From the NCBI RefSeq assembly GCF_019134595.1, contig NZ_CP077770.1:2786501-2850500 (forward strand): DNA of 64,000 nucleotides. Direction: 5' to 3'. Shown here in pieces: positions 7,627-16,379 of the stretch (positions within the stretch are counted from its first letter, which is position 1; each line of letters begins with the position of its first letter). A program made the translations under genes and the position numbers. The notes beneath the pieces are model-generated. The model ran no database searches. It had not been told where the DNA came from and saw only the letters and a list, made by a program, of their open reading frames with translations. The stretch comes from Pseudoalteromonas shioyasakiensis (lineage in GTDB: Bacteria > Pseudomonadota > Gammaproteobacteria > Enterobacterales > Alteromonadaceae).

Positions 7627-8220
7627 TTAATATTCGCTTCGATACAACTGGCCATCACGTTGCTGAACTTTTTCAGCGCCCCACATTACATTGATAGGGA
7701 TCTCAGTGCTTGCTGCTGACACAATTCGCAGATCTTTGGTATTCACTAATCGGGCATTTACTATGTAGGCATGTTGTTGCCGCGTCAGTGTGCCGGTAAT
7801 AACAAAGTCAATATTCTGACGTTGACGTAAGGTATTTACATCACGACTAAGTACACTATCGGCCGATTGCTGCAAATTTAAAGTATTTTCTAATCGATAC
7901 TCAATGGTATGAAAACCAAGCTGAGTAAATTGCGTTAATAAACTTTCTTGAATTTGCTGACTCAAGCCACTGCCCTGATCTTCTGCTAAATCAGTACCTA
8001 AGCCATCAGCCATATAAAAACTGGTCACAGCAATACGTGCATTGCCTTTGTAAGGGCCTTGAATACGGCTCAGCTGACTACTTAAATCAGCAACGTATTG
8101 ATGCACCGTATAAGGTGCCATCGGCGATTTTGGGGTTTCTCTAGGGGGCGTTTTTTGTGGCTCTTCAGTTAAGCTACAACCCACCAACACTAAAAAAACG
8201 GAATAAAATAACAGACGCAT
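7627..8220 (-). CDS. FlgO-family outer-membrane lipoprotein (first in the operon)
   Basis: Lipoprotein of about 197 aa. MRLLFYSVFLVLVGC is a compact lipoprotein signal; the ATG at 8220 has GAGGA about 9 nt upstream, whereas an upstream in-frame GTG (8235) would overlap that Shine-Dalgarno. The FlgO-type body is more divergent than in its two downstream paralogs but keeps IAVTSFYMADGLGTDLAED, TQLGFHTIEYR, the SRD motif (VLSRDVNTL) and YIVNARLVNTKDLRIVSAAS. It follows the SPOR lipoprotein gene by about 55 bp. Confidence 0.78.
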   Translation of the reverse strand: MRLLFYSVFLVLVGCSLTEEPQKTPPRETPKSPMAPYTVHQYVADLSSQLSRIQGPYKGNARIAVTSFYMADGLGTDLAEDQGSGLSQQIQESLLTQFTQLGFHTIEYRLENTLNLQQSADSVLSRDVNTLRQRQNIDFVITGTLTRQQHAYIVNARLVNTKDLRIVSAASTEIPINVMWGAEKVQQRDGQLYRSEY

Positions 8221-8274
8221 AATTGCCATCCTCACTAAACTTAGTAAGTACGAAGCAATAATTATGCCTAAGTA

Positions 8275-8877
8275 TTATTGTTGATGAGATAAATCAAGCG
8301 GATTCTGTACATAATGTGATACCAAGCATGCCACCCCGACTGATGCTAACTTTTTACAATCATTAGCTGCTTGCTGTTTTTGTTGATATGCACCAATTTT
8401 CAAACGATGAAAAGTGCTGCCGTTCACTGTTACTGACTCTACATTAGCAATAAACTGGCCATTAAATAGCGCCGGCGCTTGTTTTTTAATTTCAGCAAGG
8501 CGAGCTGTTAGTCGAGGTAATTCTGTTACGGAAGCAAGTTGTAGTGCAAATTTGGCTGTAGGCTCAGCTATAAACTGAGGTGCGGTTACGGATGACTGTT
8601 TAGTCTTTTCAGGCTCAGTTTGCTGCGCATTTAGCAAAGTAAGTTGTTCAGTGAGTAAGGTTAACTCACTTTCTATTGTCAGCAAGCGTTCAAGCTCTGG
8701 CTTCATCGCTTGGAATTGCTGATGCGACTGCCTCAGCTCTATAAGCTCTTGCTGGCTAATTTTTACTAAGTTTTCTTCACTCACTTGTGGCTCTGACATG
8801 CTTTGGCAACCAATGATAGGAGTAACCAGTAAGACTAACCGTACTTTCTTCAGATTTTGAAAAGTAGTAAAAACCAT
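8275..8877 (-). CDS. SPOR-domain lipoprotein (downstream of the usher gene)
   Basis: About 200 aa: a lipoprotein signal from MVFTTFQN with lipobox PIIGC, then a coiled-coil-like, Leu/Glu/Gln-rich segment (about residues 35-95), then a C-terminal SPOR domain (about 115-195: FALQLASV, HRLKIGAYQQ, then C-x9-C in NDCKKLASVGVACLV). SPOR domains bind peptidoglycan glycans stripped of stem peptides, mostly at the septum. The ATG at 8877 is preceded by AAGGAGC at good spacing. It begins 13 bp after the usher stop, so the two are co-transcribed. The closest relative in the window is the first gene of the operon (14554-15123). Confidence 0.83.
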   Translation of the reverse strand: MVFTTFQNLKKVRLVLLVTPIIGCQSMSEPQVSEENLVKISQQELIELRQSHQQFQAMKPELERLLTIESELTLLTEQLTLLNAQQTEPEKTKQSSVTAPQFIAEPTAKFALQLASVTELPRLTARLAEIKKQAPALFNGQFIANVESVTVNGSTFHRLKIGAYQQKQQAANDCKKLASVGVACLVSHYVQNPLDLSHQQ

Positions 8878-8890
8878 AATTTGCTCCTTG

Positions 8891-11857
8891 CTAGTGTTGA
8901 ACATGCTGTTCTGTTACATGGCATTTAATTGCTTGTGATATTAGCTGCACACATTGCTGCTCAAGCTCGTTTGCAGACTGTGGGTCAAAGCCTATCGCAA
9001 GCGTGTAGTGTGCATTTGCTTTATCGTGTATATAAAAAGCGTTATGTAACCCTTGCTGTAACAAACGCTGTTTCACCAATGAGTAATACACTTTTAAAAT
9101 TTTCAGTGAATTAAACTTACCAATACTCGCTATATATCCTTGGCGCTTTTCGAGTGGTCGCAAAGTAATATCAACCCCCACCAGCACATCACCTTTAGGC
9201 GATAATTGTATTTTGTGTGTTTGAGCACTGGTCAGTGATTTTTGCTCTTGGTATTGCTTATCAACAACCGCTTTATACTTACCGGGTTTAATATCAGTAA
9301 ACAAGTAATAGCCATCATAAGCCGCTTGCGTAGTAGCTACATCATTACCTTGTTCATCCACTAAAGTAATTTGGGCATAAGGTTGAACATTAGAGCCTTG
9401 CTCTGTTTGCTGATAAACAGTACCTTCTATTTCGCTGGCATTATTTACTGGGTAATCCATGTACTCAACAAAACCTGCTCGTGGTGTTATGGAGAAACCA
9501 TCGTGGGCGGGGATCATAAAAGGGTCAGAAAAACTGTCACGATCGAGCACTATATCTGTTGTGCGATTAGCTGGCATAGCTGAAAGAATCGCAATACCTT
9601 GTTCATCGGTAATAGCTTGGCGATAATTTTGTAAGCCTTTTACTTTAACACCCGCCAAGCCTTTTTCATTGTAGTCTTTAAGGCCATTATCATTTTCATC
9701 TAAAAACACATTAACCATCAAGCTACCAGTATTGGTCAATGTTCGATTACTCATAAATGGCTGATTATATTGACTATCAAAACCAAAACTAAATCGACTA
9801 TTTAAGCGAATTTGCCATTGCTCATTGCTGTCGTAATTGACATTACTGCTTAAGTTAATCCTGTCATTTTGCCACGTTAATCCTAATTCGGCAGACTGAA
9901 CATCGTAATCTAGAGAATCCCTTAAAGTTAGTTCTGTTTGTAAGCTTGGGCCTAAACTTCTGCTAAACTCAGCTTCATAACTCACTATTTCACTAACCGG
10001 AGAGAGTCGATAATTAACCCCAAATCGACTATACACTCTACCTAGGCGTGTTTGTAAACGCGTCGTACCATCAACACTTTCTTGCCCAACACTTAAGTCT
10101 TGCCACTGCAATAAATTATTTATAGAGACGTTTGCATAGTTGTAATTTAAACGATTATAAATTTGCTTTAAATCACCACTTTGTGCGTGTTGAATCAGAA
10201 AGTTATTCTGATAATTGAGCCGCCCAAAATCATTTTTCATCAGCTCACCAGACATATCAAACTGATAGCTTTTCAGCGTTATATCTCGACCATTCTGATT
10301 ATCAGTACGGTTCGTTGCGCTGAATAGCAAAGACTGATCAGCCAATTTAGTTCTTGTTGTTAATTCAAATTCTCTTTGTTGTTGATTGTTTTCTTCATAT
10401 TCCAGATTAACCAAAAACCTGTCTAACAAGCTAAGGTTCGTTCCTAGAGCAACATGATATAGCTCATCTTGCTCTCGTTTTTGCGCCATGAAGCCTGAAT
10501 ACATGGCAATGTTATCACTCACACCATATTGGTATCGCCCTGCAGCAACCCAGCCCTTGTTGGCACTGTAGTTACTGCTGCCAAGTAACTGCTCACCTTG
10601 CTCTGAAACAGAAAGCTCATAAACAGCTTCCCCTTGCTCAAGCTGCGTGCCATCAATGTAGTAATACTCAGTTTTTCGCTCTACTTGTCCTTGTGGGCCA
10701 TAAAAGATCAACTCAAAGCTGTTTTCACCAAACAGTAAATCAATATCAGCAAAAACATAGCGACCATCAGTCAAGCTCAGTTGCTGATCAATTAGAATGC
10801 CATTACGATATAATTCAACATCCCAACCTGGCTGTACTGCACCAGTTAGATTCACCCGATTATTATCAATAGCTTGCCCTTGTTGATAATTCGAAATTTT
10901 AACCCCGCGACCGTATTGGTTGTTATAACGGCTGCCAACTTGCGTAGCTGTGACATCACCTACTTCAATAAGACTTGCAGCAAGTGGACCTAACAATTGA
11001 TTATTCACATCTTGCTTGGAGAAAGTTAGCCTTGAGTTATTCAATAAATTACTTTCACGACCCGATAAAAAGTATTCCATCGTTAAATATGCAAAATCTT
11101 GCGAGCCAAGTAATGAGTAACTAGCCTGACTGCCATCATTATCTTGAGTATAATTCAATTGTAAGTCAGCCACAGGGACAGATAAGGCCTGATATGGGCT
11201 TGGTTTCCAAGGTAAGGTTGCTTGTTTTTGAGTACTATAGCTTTGCAGTTGTTTTTTGTGACGCTGCGCTTGGGCGACAACCGGATAAACAGACTCAGTT
11301 TCAATATGTAGCTCTAAGCTTGCGTAGTCAGAGCGGTGCTTAAATTCTAAAGCCTCTGCAAGTACTGCTGCCTCAATATAAATATCATCGTCAACACTAA
11401 TTTGTTGCTCAGTAAGCTGCCACTTTTTGTTATCTGTAATCAGCTCTTTTTGAGCTGTTAATTGAAAGGTTTTATTAATGTTGATGAACCAACCTTCTGC
11501 TCTCTCGGCTGATAAATCGACATTGATTGCTAATTGTAAGATATCAACTAGCCCTGAAAGCCCCAACAATATGTCTTGATCAGACTTAAGGGCAAAAATC
11601 TCACCGAGGTAATTTTCATTTAAATAAATTGAAAATAGCAAAAACTCCCCAGTCGCAATTCGCTGCTGGGTGTCTAAGGTGTCTGCAGAATGATTGACAG
11701 CAGGTGTATGCTTTGATTGTGGAGCATGAAGCTGCTCGCCATTTAGCTTAGCCTTTATGGCATTGAGTCTAGCTAGTACATCCTCTGTACTCACAGTCGA
11801 ATTAGCAAAGCTAATAGGGCTTAATAGCATAAGCCCTAACGCAAATAAGCGATTCAT
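8891..11857 (-). CDS. Outer-membrane usher with a SPOR-like C-terminus
   Basis: Large secreted protein of 988 aa with a signal peptide (MNRLFALGLMLLSPISFA). The middle is a long beta-barrel-like region (about 220-740). Near residues 345-410 it contains the usher-type segment AVQPGWDVELYRNGILID followed by DGRYVFADIDLLFGENSFE, as in TcfC/CfaC-type ushers. Residues about 745-900 hold Ig/SdrD-type repeats (VFLDENDNGLKDYNEKG and a second carboxypeptidase-regulatory-like domain). The last 82 residues (907-988) look like a SPOR domain, with LAIGFDPQ and a C-x9-C pair matching the three SPOR lipoproteins of the operon. Ushers assemble and export pilin subunits delivered by the periplasmic chaperone encoded just upstream. 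Family assignment is by eye. Confidence 0.82.
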   Translation of the reverse strand: MNRLFALGLMLLSPISFANSTVSTEDVLARLNAIKAKLNGEQLHAPQSKHTPAVNHSADTLDTQQRIATGEFLLFSIYLNENYLGEIFALKSDQDILLGLSGLVDILQLAINVDLSAERAEGWFININKTFQLTAQKELITDNKKWQLTEQQISVDDDIYIEAAVLAEALEFKHRSDYASLELHIETESVYPVVAQAQRHKKQLQSYSTQKQATLPWKPSPYQALSVPVADLQLNYTQDNDGSQASYSLLGSQDFAYLTMEYFLSGRESNLLNNSRLTFSKQDVNNQLLGPLAASLIEVGDVTATQVGSRYNNQYGRGVKISNYQQGQAIDNNRVNLTGAVQPGWDVELYRNGILIDQQLSLTDGRYVFADIDLLFGENSFELIFYGPQGQVERKTEYYYIDGTQLEQGEAVYELSVSEQGEQLLGSSNYSANKGWVAAGRYQYGVSDNIAMYSGFMAQKREQDELYHVALGTNLSLLDRFLVNLEYEENNQQQREFELTTRTKLADQSLLFSATNRTDNQNGRDITLKSYQFDMSGELMKNDFGRLNYQNNFLIQHAQSGDLKQIYNRLNYNYANVSINNLLQWQDLSVGQESVDGTTRLQTRLGRVYSRFGVNYRLSPVSEIVSYEAEFSRSLGPSLQTELTLRDSLDYDVQSAELGLTWQNDRINLSSNVNYDSNEQWQIRLNSRFSFGFDSQYNQPFMSNRTLTNTGSLMVNVFLDENDNGLKDYNEKGLAGVKVKGLQNYRQAITDEQGIAILSAMPANRTTDIVLDRDSFSDPFMIPAHDGFSITPRAGFVEYMDYPVNNASEIEGTVYQQTEQGSNVQPYAQITLVDEQGNDVATTQAAYDGYYLFTDIKPGKYKAVVDKQYQEQKSLTSAQTHKIQLSPKGDVLVGVDITLRPLEKRQGYIASIGKFNSLKILKVYYSLVKQRLLQQGLHNAFYIHDKANAHYTLAIGFDPQSANELEQQCVQLISQAIKCHVTEQHVQH

Positions 11858-11877
11858 AAGTTTTTTCGCATTAATCC

Positions 11878-12669
11878 CTAATGTCGAATAGCAAATGAAT
11901 ATGAGTCAAAAACTATACCTTCATACTCATCAGCACCTTCATATTTAATCTCAATAGGCCCTTTCTTCGGTAGTTTTTTATCGGTAAATAGAGCTAGGTA
12001 AGCTGTTGTTTCATTGACTTCAGGGTACAAACTCAAGTTACCAATTTCAGCGATTTTCTCTTGTTTACCCGCTGTATTAGTTGCATACGCACTGAGCCTC
12101 CCATAACTACTAAAGCCTTGGCTTTCGGTTAACTTAACTGCAAGACTAAGTTTTTTATTAATAGAGTCTTCAACCAGCTTAACGTCCCTAATTTTAACAT
12201 TCGGTTGTTCGCCTTGCTCACGATATACAACTGGAATACTAAAACTCATTATCATGTTCACTTTAATACCTGGTTTAGTGCTTTTCACTTCATTGGGTAA
12301 TGCTTGAAACAATAAGTGAGAACGATACTCCCCTTTAGCCAAATTCTTAGGCTTTCTAATCGCTATTTTAACCGTTTGCCTTTCGCCCGGTGCTAAGCGA
12401 ATTTGCTTTGGGGATAAACGCGTCATTGGTGAAAGGCTCCTTGCTACAGGCTCACTCAATGTTTGATACCCCCCACTAGGAAGCGCTAATTTTTCGCTCC
12501 ATACCACGCGATATGTTCTATATTCATCTGAGCTATTAATGACGGTGACTTTTGCGCTACGTTGGCGCTCATCAAATGAAACTCGAGTTGGTGAAATAAG
12601 TAAATTTGCCGTTGCGTATTGACTGAATAAAACAAAAAAGAGTCCACATAAAAGACGTTTTGCGAACAT
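11878..12669 (-). CDS. PapD-like periplasmic pilus chaperone
   Basis: 263 aa. A signal peptide ending ATA is followed by NLLISPTRVSFDERQRSAKVTVIN, a typical first strand pair of the PapD-like immunoglobulin fold. The region LSPKQIRLAPGERQTVKIAIR and the YRSHLLFQALP strand match chaperones of the alternate and archaic usher systems, which deliver subunits to the usher by donor-strand complementation. It lies 20 bp upstream of the usher gene and 8 bp downstream of the second pilin gene. Confidence 0.86.
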   Translation of the reverse strand: MFAKRLLCGLFFVLFSQYATANLLISPTRVSFDERQRSAKVTVINSSDEYRTYRVVWSEKLALPSGGYQTLSEPVARSLSPMTRLSPKQIRLAPGERQTVKIAIRKPKNLAKGEYRSHLLFQALPNEVKSTKPGIKVNMIMSFSIPVVYREQGEQPNVKIRDVKLVEDSINKKLSLAVKLTESQGFSSYGRLSAYATNTAGKQEKIAEIGNLSLYPEVNETTAYLALFTDKKLPKKGPIEIKYEGADEYEGIVFDSYSFAIRH

Positions 12670-12677
12670 ATCTATCC

Positions 12678-13145
12678 TTAGTAATCGACTGATATTTCTA
12701 AATAAGTTGAAGAAGAGTAATGACCATCTGCGTATGCTTTAGCGCTACGATCTGTTGTTAAAATACCGCCAATAAATACTTTCGCCTCACCAAACTCATT
12801 GGTGATCACATATTTAGGAAAACCATTAAGGCGCACAGAAAACTCAGCACTCGTGTTGCCGTCTACATCATGTATTAAGTCAACTGGAGCAACTAGATTC
12901 ATAGTTAGTTGGGTTCTGGCAGGAAAGTCAGTAAGTAATAATTCTGCAGGGTGGCCATTTTCAAGTACATAAACTGAGCCCTGAGTATTGATACTGCCAT
13001 CATCTTTGACAATTACAGAGCTGGTATTTGTATTAGCTAAAATAACAAGAGTGCCAAAATCAAGCGCTTGTTGCTCTGTGCTCGCTGCTTGTAGAGGCAA
13101 AGAGAAAACAGAAAATAGCACACTGGCTAAAAGCAAAAAGCGCAT
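12678..13145 (-). CDS. DUF4402-like pilin subunit (155 aa)
   Basis: Small exported beta-rich protein: signal peptide ending LQAAS, then the DUF4402-like start ALDFGTLVI, an internal GNTSAEFSVRLNG strand and the C-terminus AKAYADGHYSSSTYLEISVDY (last residues). It shares the L-D/N-F-G-T opening and the YADG-x-Y closing motif with the larger neighbour, so the two are paralogous subunits. Probably a minor or tip subunit; which it is cannot be decided from sequence. No cysteines in the mature part. Confidence 0.72.
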   Translation of the reverse strand: MRFLLLASVLFSVFSLPLQAASTEQQALDFGTLVILANTNTSSVIVKDDGSINTQGSVYVLENGHPAELLLTDFPARTQLTMNLVAPVDLIHDVDGNTSAEFSVRLNGFPKYVITNEFGEAKVFIGGILTTDRSAKAYADGHYSSSTYLEISVDY

Positions 13146-13163
13146 AAAAATTACCTAAAATAA

Positions 13164-13763
13164 TTAATAAGCGACTTCGATTTGAAAAGTCCCCGCATAA
13201 ACACCATCAGCATAAGGCTTTGTGGTAGTACGATCTGATGTATCTAAGCTTGCGCCAATATTGAATGACACAGTACCGTCTTGCGCAACCTGTAAGTTAG
13301 GTGTACCAGAATTGTAGTTCGCATTTGCGTTTGGCCCGCTAGTAATAACGAATAACCAATTACCAATTTCAAAGTCAGGACGGTCAGTATCTTGTCCATC
13401 TTCAAATTCTAATTGAGTCTGAGTAGGCTCAGTAATCGATAAAATAGCATTTGGAACAGCTTCAGACACAGTAAACGCTGCAGGCTCGCCATCTTCAATG
13501 ACAGCAAATAAAGCGTTTTCTGTATTATTGGTACTTACTGATATTGGACTAGCATTTGGTGTCGCATTAACTGTAAGCCTTGCTCGATCGTTTCCAGATG
13601 GGTCTGCAACAGCACGAATAGTCCCAAAATTAAGGTCACTATCTTTGGTCAAAACAACAGTGTTTTGAACTGTAACTTCAGCACGAAAAGTTTCAGTAGC
13701 AGAAAAGGCAGTTGATGAGGCGAAAATAACACTAAGAGAAAGTAAAGAAAGAGGTAATTTCAT
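13164..13763 (-). CDS. DUF4402-like pilin subunit (199 aa), probably the major one
   Basis: Exported protein with signal peptide MKLPLSLLSLSVIFASSTAFS. The mature chain starts ATETFRAEVTVQNTV and contains DLNFGTIRAV, the DUF4402-type signature, and ends with KPYADGVYAGTFQIEVAY. It is acidic and rich in Asn, Thr and Pro, with no cysteine. It is preceded by its own spacer with a hairpin and a possible promoter and has AAGGA before the start, which suggests strong expression as the main structural subunit (inference). It lies 18 bp upstream of the second subunit gene. Confidence 0.72.
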   Translation of the reverse strand: MKLPLSLLSLSVIFASSTAFSATETFRAEVTVQNTVVLTKDSDLNFGTIRAVADPSGNDRARLTVNATPNASPISVSTNNTENALFAVIEDGEPAAFTVSEAVPNAILSITEPTQTQLEFEDGQDTDRPDFEIGNWLFVITSGPNANANYNSGTPNLQVAQDGTVSFNIGASLDTSDRTTTKPYADGVYAGTFQIEVAY

Positions 13764-13780
13764 ATTAAGTCCTTATAATT

Positions 13781-13832
13781 AAATGGCTAAGCCATTTTTC
13801 TGTATCTTAAGCTTTATCGACCTCTAGAACAA
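13781..13832 (-). promoter_or_regulatory. Possible internal promoter and leader hairpin of the major pilin gene
   Basis: Read on the minus strand: TTGTTC (13827-13832), a 17-bp spacer and TAAGAT (13804-13809) form a modest sigma-70-like pair. A 7-bp perfect stem with a 3-nt loop (AAATGGC-TTA-GCCATTT, 13781-13797) follows and ends about 18 nt before the start codon. No T-run follows on this strand, so it reads as a leader structure (stability or translation control) rather than a terminator. Inference. Confidence 0.35.
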
Positions 13833-13874
13833 ATACTTTAAGATTAATTACCTAATTTTTAAGAGGAAAGATGC

Positions 13875-14480
13875 TTAAAGCATCTCTCCAATAAATGGTG
13901 CCGTCACACAGGTTTGCCCCATTCTTTTGGCTATCTCACAAAATGCAGTTGCCTGAGTATAATTTGCAAATGGACCAACCCTTAACCCATACAAGGTTAC
14001 GCCTTTTTGCTCTCGTGTTTTAAAACGAAAATCAAGGCCATTTAAAACAGCAGGATAATCACGTTTGAGCTTTAAGACCTGATAACTAACTTTTTTCGGC
14101 GTTAAATATAAACCTAATTGCACACCCGCTTCAGCCGCTTTGTTTGCTGCAATAATCGCCTCAAGTGAGTCTGTTGATGATGCTTTCAGTACTTGCGTTT
14201 GTTCGCTTTGATGAATAATCACATCATTTTGTGGCTCTTCTGATTGCAGCGCAGTTAAATCACTATTAGCTGATAGCACTTCGATTAACAACGCAAGGTC
14301 TTTTTCCATAGCTGAAAGGCGCTCAATGCTCGGCTGTTGATTTTGCCACTCGGCAGCAAATTGCTGTACTTGCTGCTCAGTATAAGCTGGCTGAGTTTGC
14401 TCTTGGCTCATCATACATGCTGTCAAAGCAGTTAAGCTGATGGTTATCAGTAGATATTTAGAGAAAATAGAAAAATGCAT
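13875..14480 (-). CDS. SPOR-domain lipoprotein (second gene of the operon)
   Basis: 201 aa: signal MHFSIFSKYLLITISLTALTAC with lipobox LTAC, a Gln/Glu-rich segment with helical character (about 25-105), and a C-terminal SPOR-like domain (about 118-198: GVQLGLYLTPKK, YGLRVGPFANYTQA, then C-x9-C in AFCEIAKRMGQTCVT). It is more divergent from the other two SPOR lipoproteins than they are from each other. A weak palindrome (13870-13884) sits at its stop codon. The 111-bp spacer to the pilin gene is the largest inside the operon. Confidence 0.8.
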   Translation of the reverse strand: MHFSIFSKYLLITISLTALTACMMSQEQTQPAYTEQQVQQFAAEWQNQQPSIERLSAMEKDLALLIEVLSANSDLTALQSEEPQNDVIIHQSEQTQVLKASSTDSLEAIIAANKAAEAGVQLGLYLTPKKVSYQVLKLKRDYPAVLNGLDFRFKTREQKGVTLYGLRVGPFANYTQATAFCEIAKRMGQTCVTAPFIGEML

Positions 14481-14553
14481 GGTGACGTCAATTCTAAAAA
14501 ACAGACTTAAATCTTAGCAATAAAAATGCCACCTTTAGAGTGAATATTTGACG

Positions 14554-15123
14554 CTAAAAATAAATTCGGTTGTCAGTGTAGTTGCTTACCCAGCAATCAA
14601 TGCCTTGTCGTTTAATAGCTTCACAATCGGCTTTCGCATTTTTTAAATACTTATAACGGCCAAACTTAAGACGATAATAAGTATGCTCATTTACTTGTGC
14701 TACTTCAACATTGAGTATCGGTTTACCTTGAAAGATGCTTGGAGCACGCTTAACCATTTTTTTAAATGAATAAGCCAGGCCTTGTTCAGATCCAACAGAC
14801 ATAAGCTGTAAAGCAAAACTATAACTATGATTAGAAAGCTCAGCCTTTGCCGATGACTCTGGCACAGAGCTAAATTTTTTATCTGAAGTCTGCTTAACAG
14901 TTTTAACTGATGAATAGTTTGTGCTTACCCTATCTGGGCTCGCTTGCATTTGCACATGATAAGTACTTGGCTGATTGAACGATTTATTAAAAAGGTTGGG
15001 AAAATCTAAGTTTAGAGTTTGATTTTCAAGAAAATAATGCCAAGGATTATTACTACAGCCAGATACAGCTAGTAACACCACTAGGTATAAACTGTAACGT
15101 AAAGACTTTAAGTAGCATTTCAT
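14554..15123 (-). CDS. SPOR-domain lipoprotein (first gene of the operon)
   Basis: 189 aa with lipoprotein signal ending LLAVSGC. A low-complexity Ser/Lys-rich linker follows (about 50-100), then a SPOR domain (about 108-185: SFALQLMSVG, YYRLKFGRYKYLKNA, then C-x9-C in ADCEAIKRQGIDCWV). The FALQL opening, the VE.V.VN..T pattern and the RLK.G.Y strand are shared with the SPOR lipoprotein downstream of the usher, indicating duplication. No clear Shine-Dalgarno precedes the start. As first gene it marks the promoter end of the locus. Confidence 0.8.
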   Translation of the reverse strand: MKCYLKSLRYSLYLVVLLAVSGCSNNPWHYFLENQTLNLDFPNLFNKSFNQPSTYHVQMQASPDRVSTNYSSVKTVKQTSDKKFSSVPESSAKAELSNHSYSFALQLMSVGSEQGLAYSFKKMVKRAPSIFQGKPILNVEVAQVNEHTYYRLKFGRYKYLKNAKADCEAIKRQGIDCWVSNYTDNRIYF

Positions 15124-15411
15124 AATCAGGATTCTTTAAAGTACCATTAAAAAACAACTTCTTATCCAAAGAAGAGCACACTGTTAGTACTTACCTGTAC
15201 ATCAACACTTAATAAGATAATTTGAGATATAAAACATAACCACTAACAAATTAACGTTTCGACTATAATTTTTTATTTTAGTTCTGAATTGAAAAAACTT
15301 AAGATGAAACAATTAATTTACATTCAATAGTAACAATGAGTTAAGACAAAGGTATATCAGAAAAATCCTTTATTGGGTAATAATCGGCAATTGTAAGGTT
15401 TATGTAAATAA
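15124..15411. other. AT-rich intergenic region upstream of the usher locus
   Basis: About 290 bp without a convincing open reading frame on either strand. It should hold the promoter of the minus-strand locus. I see only weak sigma-70-like pairs and no clear operator, so none is called. Its AT content is visibly higher than that of the flanking genes. Confidence 0.5.
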
Positions 15412-15412
15412 T

Positions 15413-15440
15413 AAAAAAGTGCCATATAGGCACTTTTTTT
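15413..15440 (-). terminator. Intrinsic terminator of galU
   Basis: GTGCC/GGCAC hairpin with a 4-5 nt loop flanked by an A-run and a T-run on both sides, so it can work in both directions. It lies 32 bp downstream of the galU stop on the minus strand. Confidence 0.85.
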
Positions 15441-15471
15441 ACATAATTTTTAACTAGATGGTTTGCATTGC

Positions 15472-16353
15472 TTATTTAACCAGCGACTTAATGAAGTCTG
15501 TTAGCTCACCTTTGAATTCATCACGACGCAGTGCAAATTCAACAATGGCTTTTAAATAACCAATTTTGCTGCCGCAGTCGTGGCTTTTACCTTTCATTGA
15601 ATAAGCATCAACAATTTCTTTTTCCATTAGCATAGCAATGGCATCTGTTAATTGGATTTCATCACCAGCACCAGCTGGGGTTTTTGCAAGTAATGGCCAA
15701 ATATTTTTGCTCAATACGTAGCGACCTACAACAGCAAGGTTTGAAGGTGCTTGATCAACAGGAGGTTTCTCAACCATGTTTAAAATAGCAGCGCTTTCAC
15801 CTTGTTGAATTTTTACATCACCTAAATCTACTACACCAAACTTATCAACTTCGTTTTGTGGCACAGGTTCAACCATAATCTGGCTTTCACCCGTACTTTC
15901 AAAACGCTGGATCATTTCAGCTAAGTTATCTTTTTTAAGGTCGCTTGCTACATCATCGATGATCACATCCGGCAAGATAACTACAAATGGTTCATTACCA
16001 ATGATAGGAGCTGCACAGTTAATAGCATGGCCGAGACCTTTCGCTTCACCCTGACGAACTTGAATAATCGTGACATCTTTCGGGCAAATTGATTGTACTT
16101 CTGCAAGTAATTGGCGCTTTACACGTTTTTCAAGCGTAGCTTCTAACTCAAAACTGGTATCAAAGTGGTTTTCAATTGAGTTTTTACTTGAATGCGTTAC
16201 TAAAACAATTTCTTTAATTCCTGCTGAAATTGCTTCATTTACAACGTACTGAATCAACGGGCGGTCAACAATAGGAAGCATTTCTTTAGGAATTGCTTTT
16301 GTTGCAGGTAACATACGCGTGCCAAGACCAGCAACTGGGATCACAGCTTTCAT
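15472..16353 (-). CDS. galU: UTP-glucose-1-phosphate uridylyltransferase
   Basis: Makes UDP-glucose from UTP and glucose 1-phosphate in the cytoplasm, for surface polysaccharides and trehalose- or glucan-type metabolites. The 293-aa length is normal. The nucleotidyltransferase start [18 protein letters not shown], the [10 protein letters not shown] segment, [15 protein letters not shown] [11 protein letters not shown] and the metal-binding VILPDV are all present. A Shine-Dalgarno (AAGGAG) precedes the ATG. It follows thyA by 26 bp on the same strand. Confidence 0.96.
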   Translation of the reverse strand: MKAVIPVAGLGTRMLPATKAIPKEMLPIVDRPLIQYVVNEAISAGIKEIVLVTHSSKNSIENHFDTSFELEATLEKRVKRQLLAEVQSICPKDVTIIQVRQGEAKGLGHAINCAAPIIGNEPFVVILPDVIIDDVASDLKKDNLAEMIQRFESTGESQIMVEPVPQNEVDKFGVVDLGDVKIQQGESAAILNMVEKPPVDQAPSNLAVVGRYVLSKNIWPLLAKTPAGAGDEIQLTDAIAMLMEKEIVDAYSMKGKSHDCGSKIGYLKAIVEFALRRDEFKGELTDFIKSLVK

Positions 16354-16379
16354 TGATTTCTCCTTAAATTTTATTGTTC

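Noticed and set aside
13870..13884. Palindrome GATGCTTTAAGCATC at the stop of a SPOR gene as a terminator
   Set aside because: Loop is too small and no T-run follows on the coding strand.
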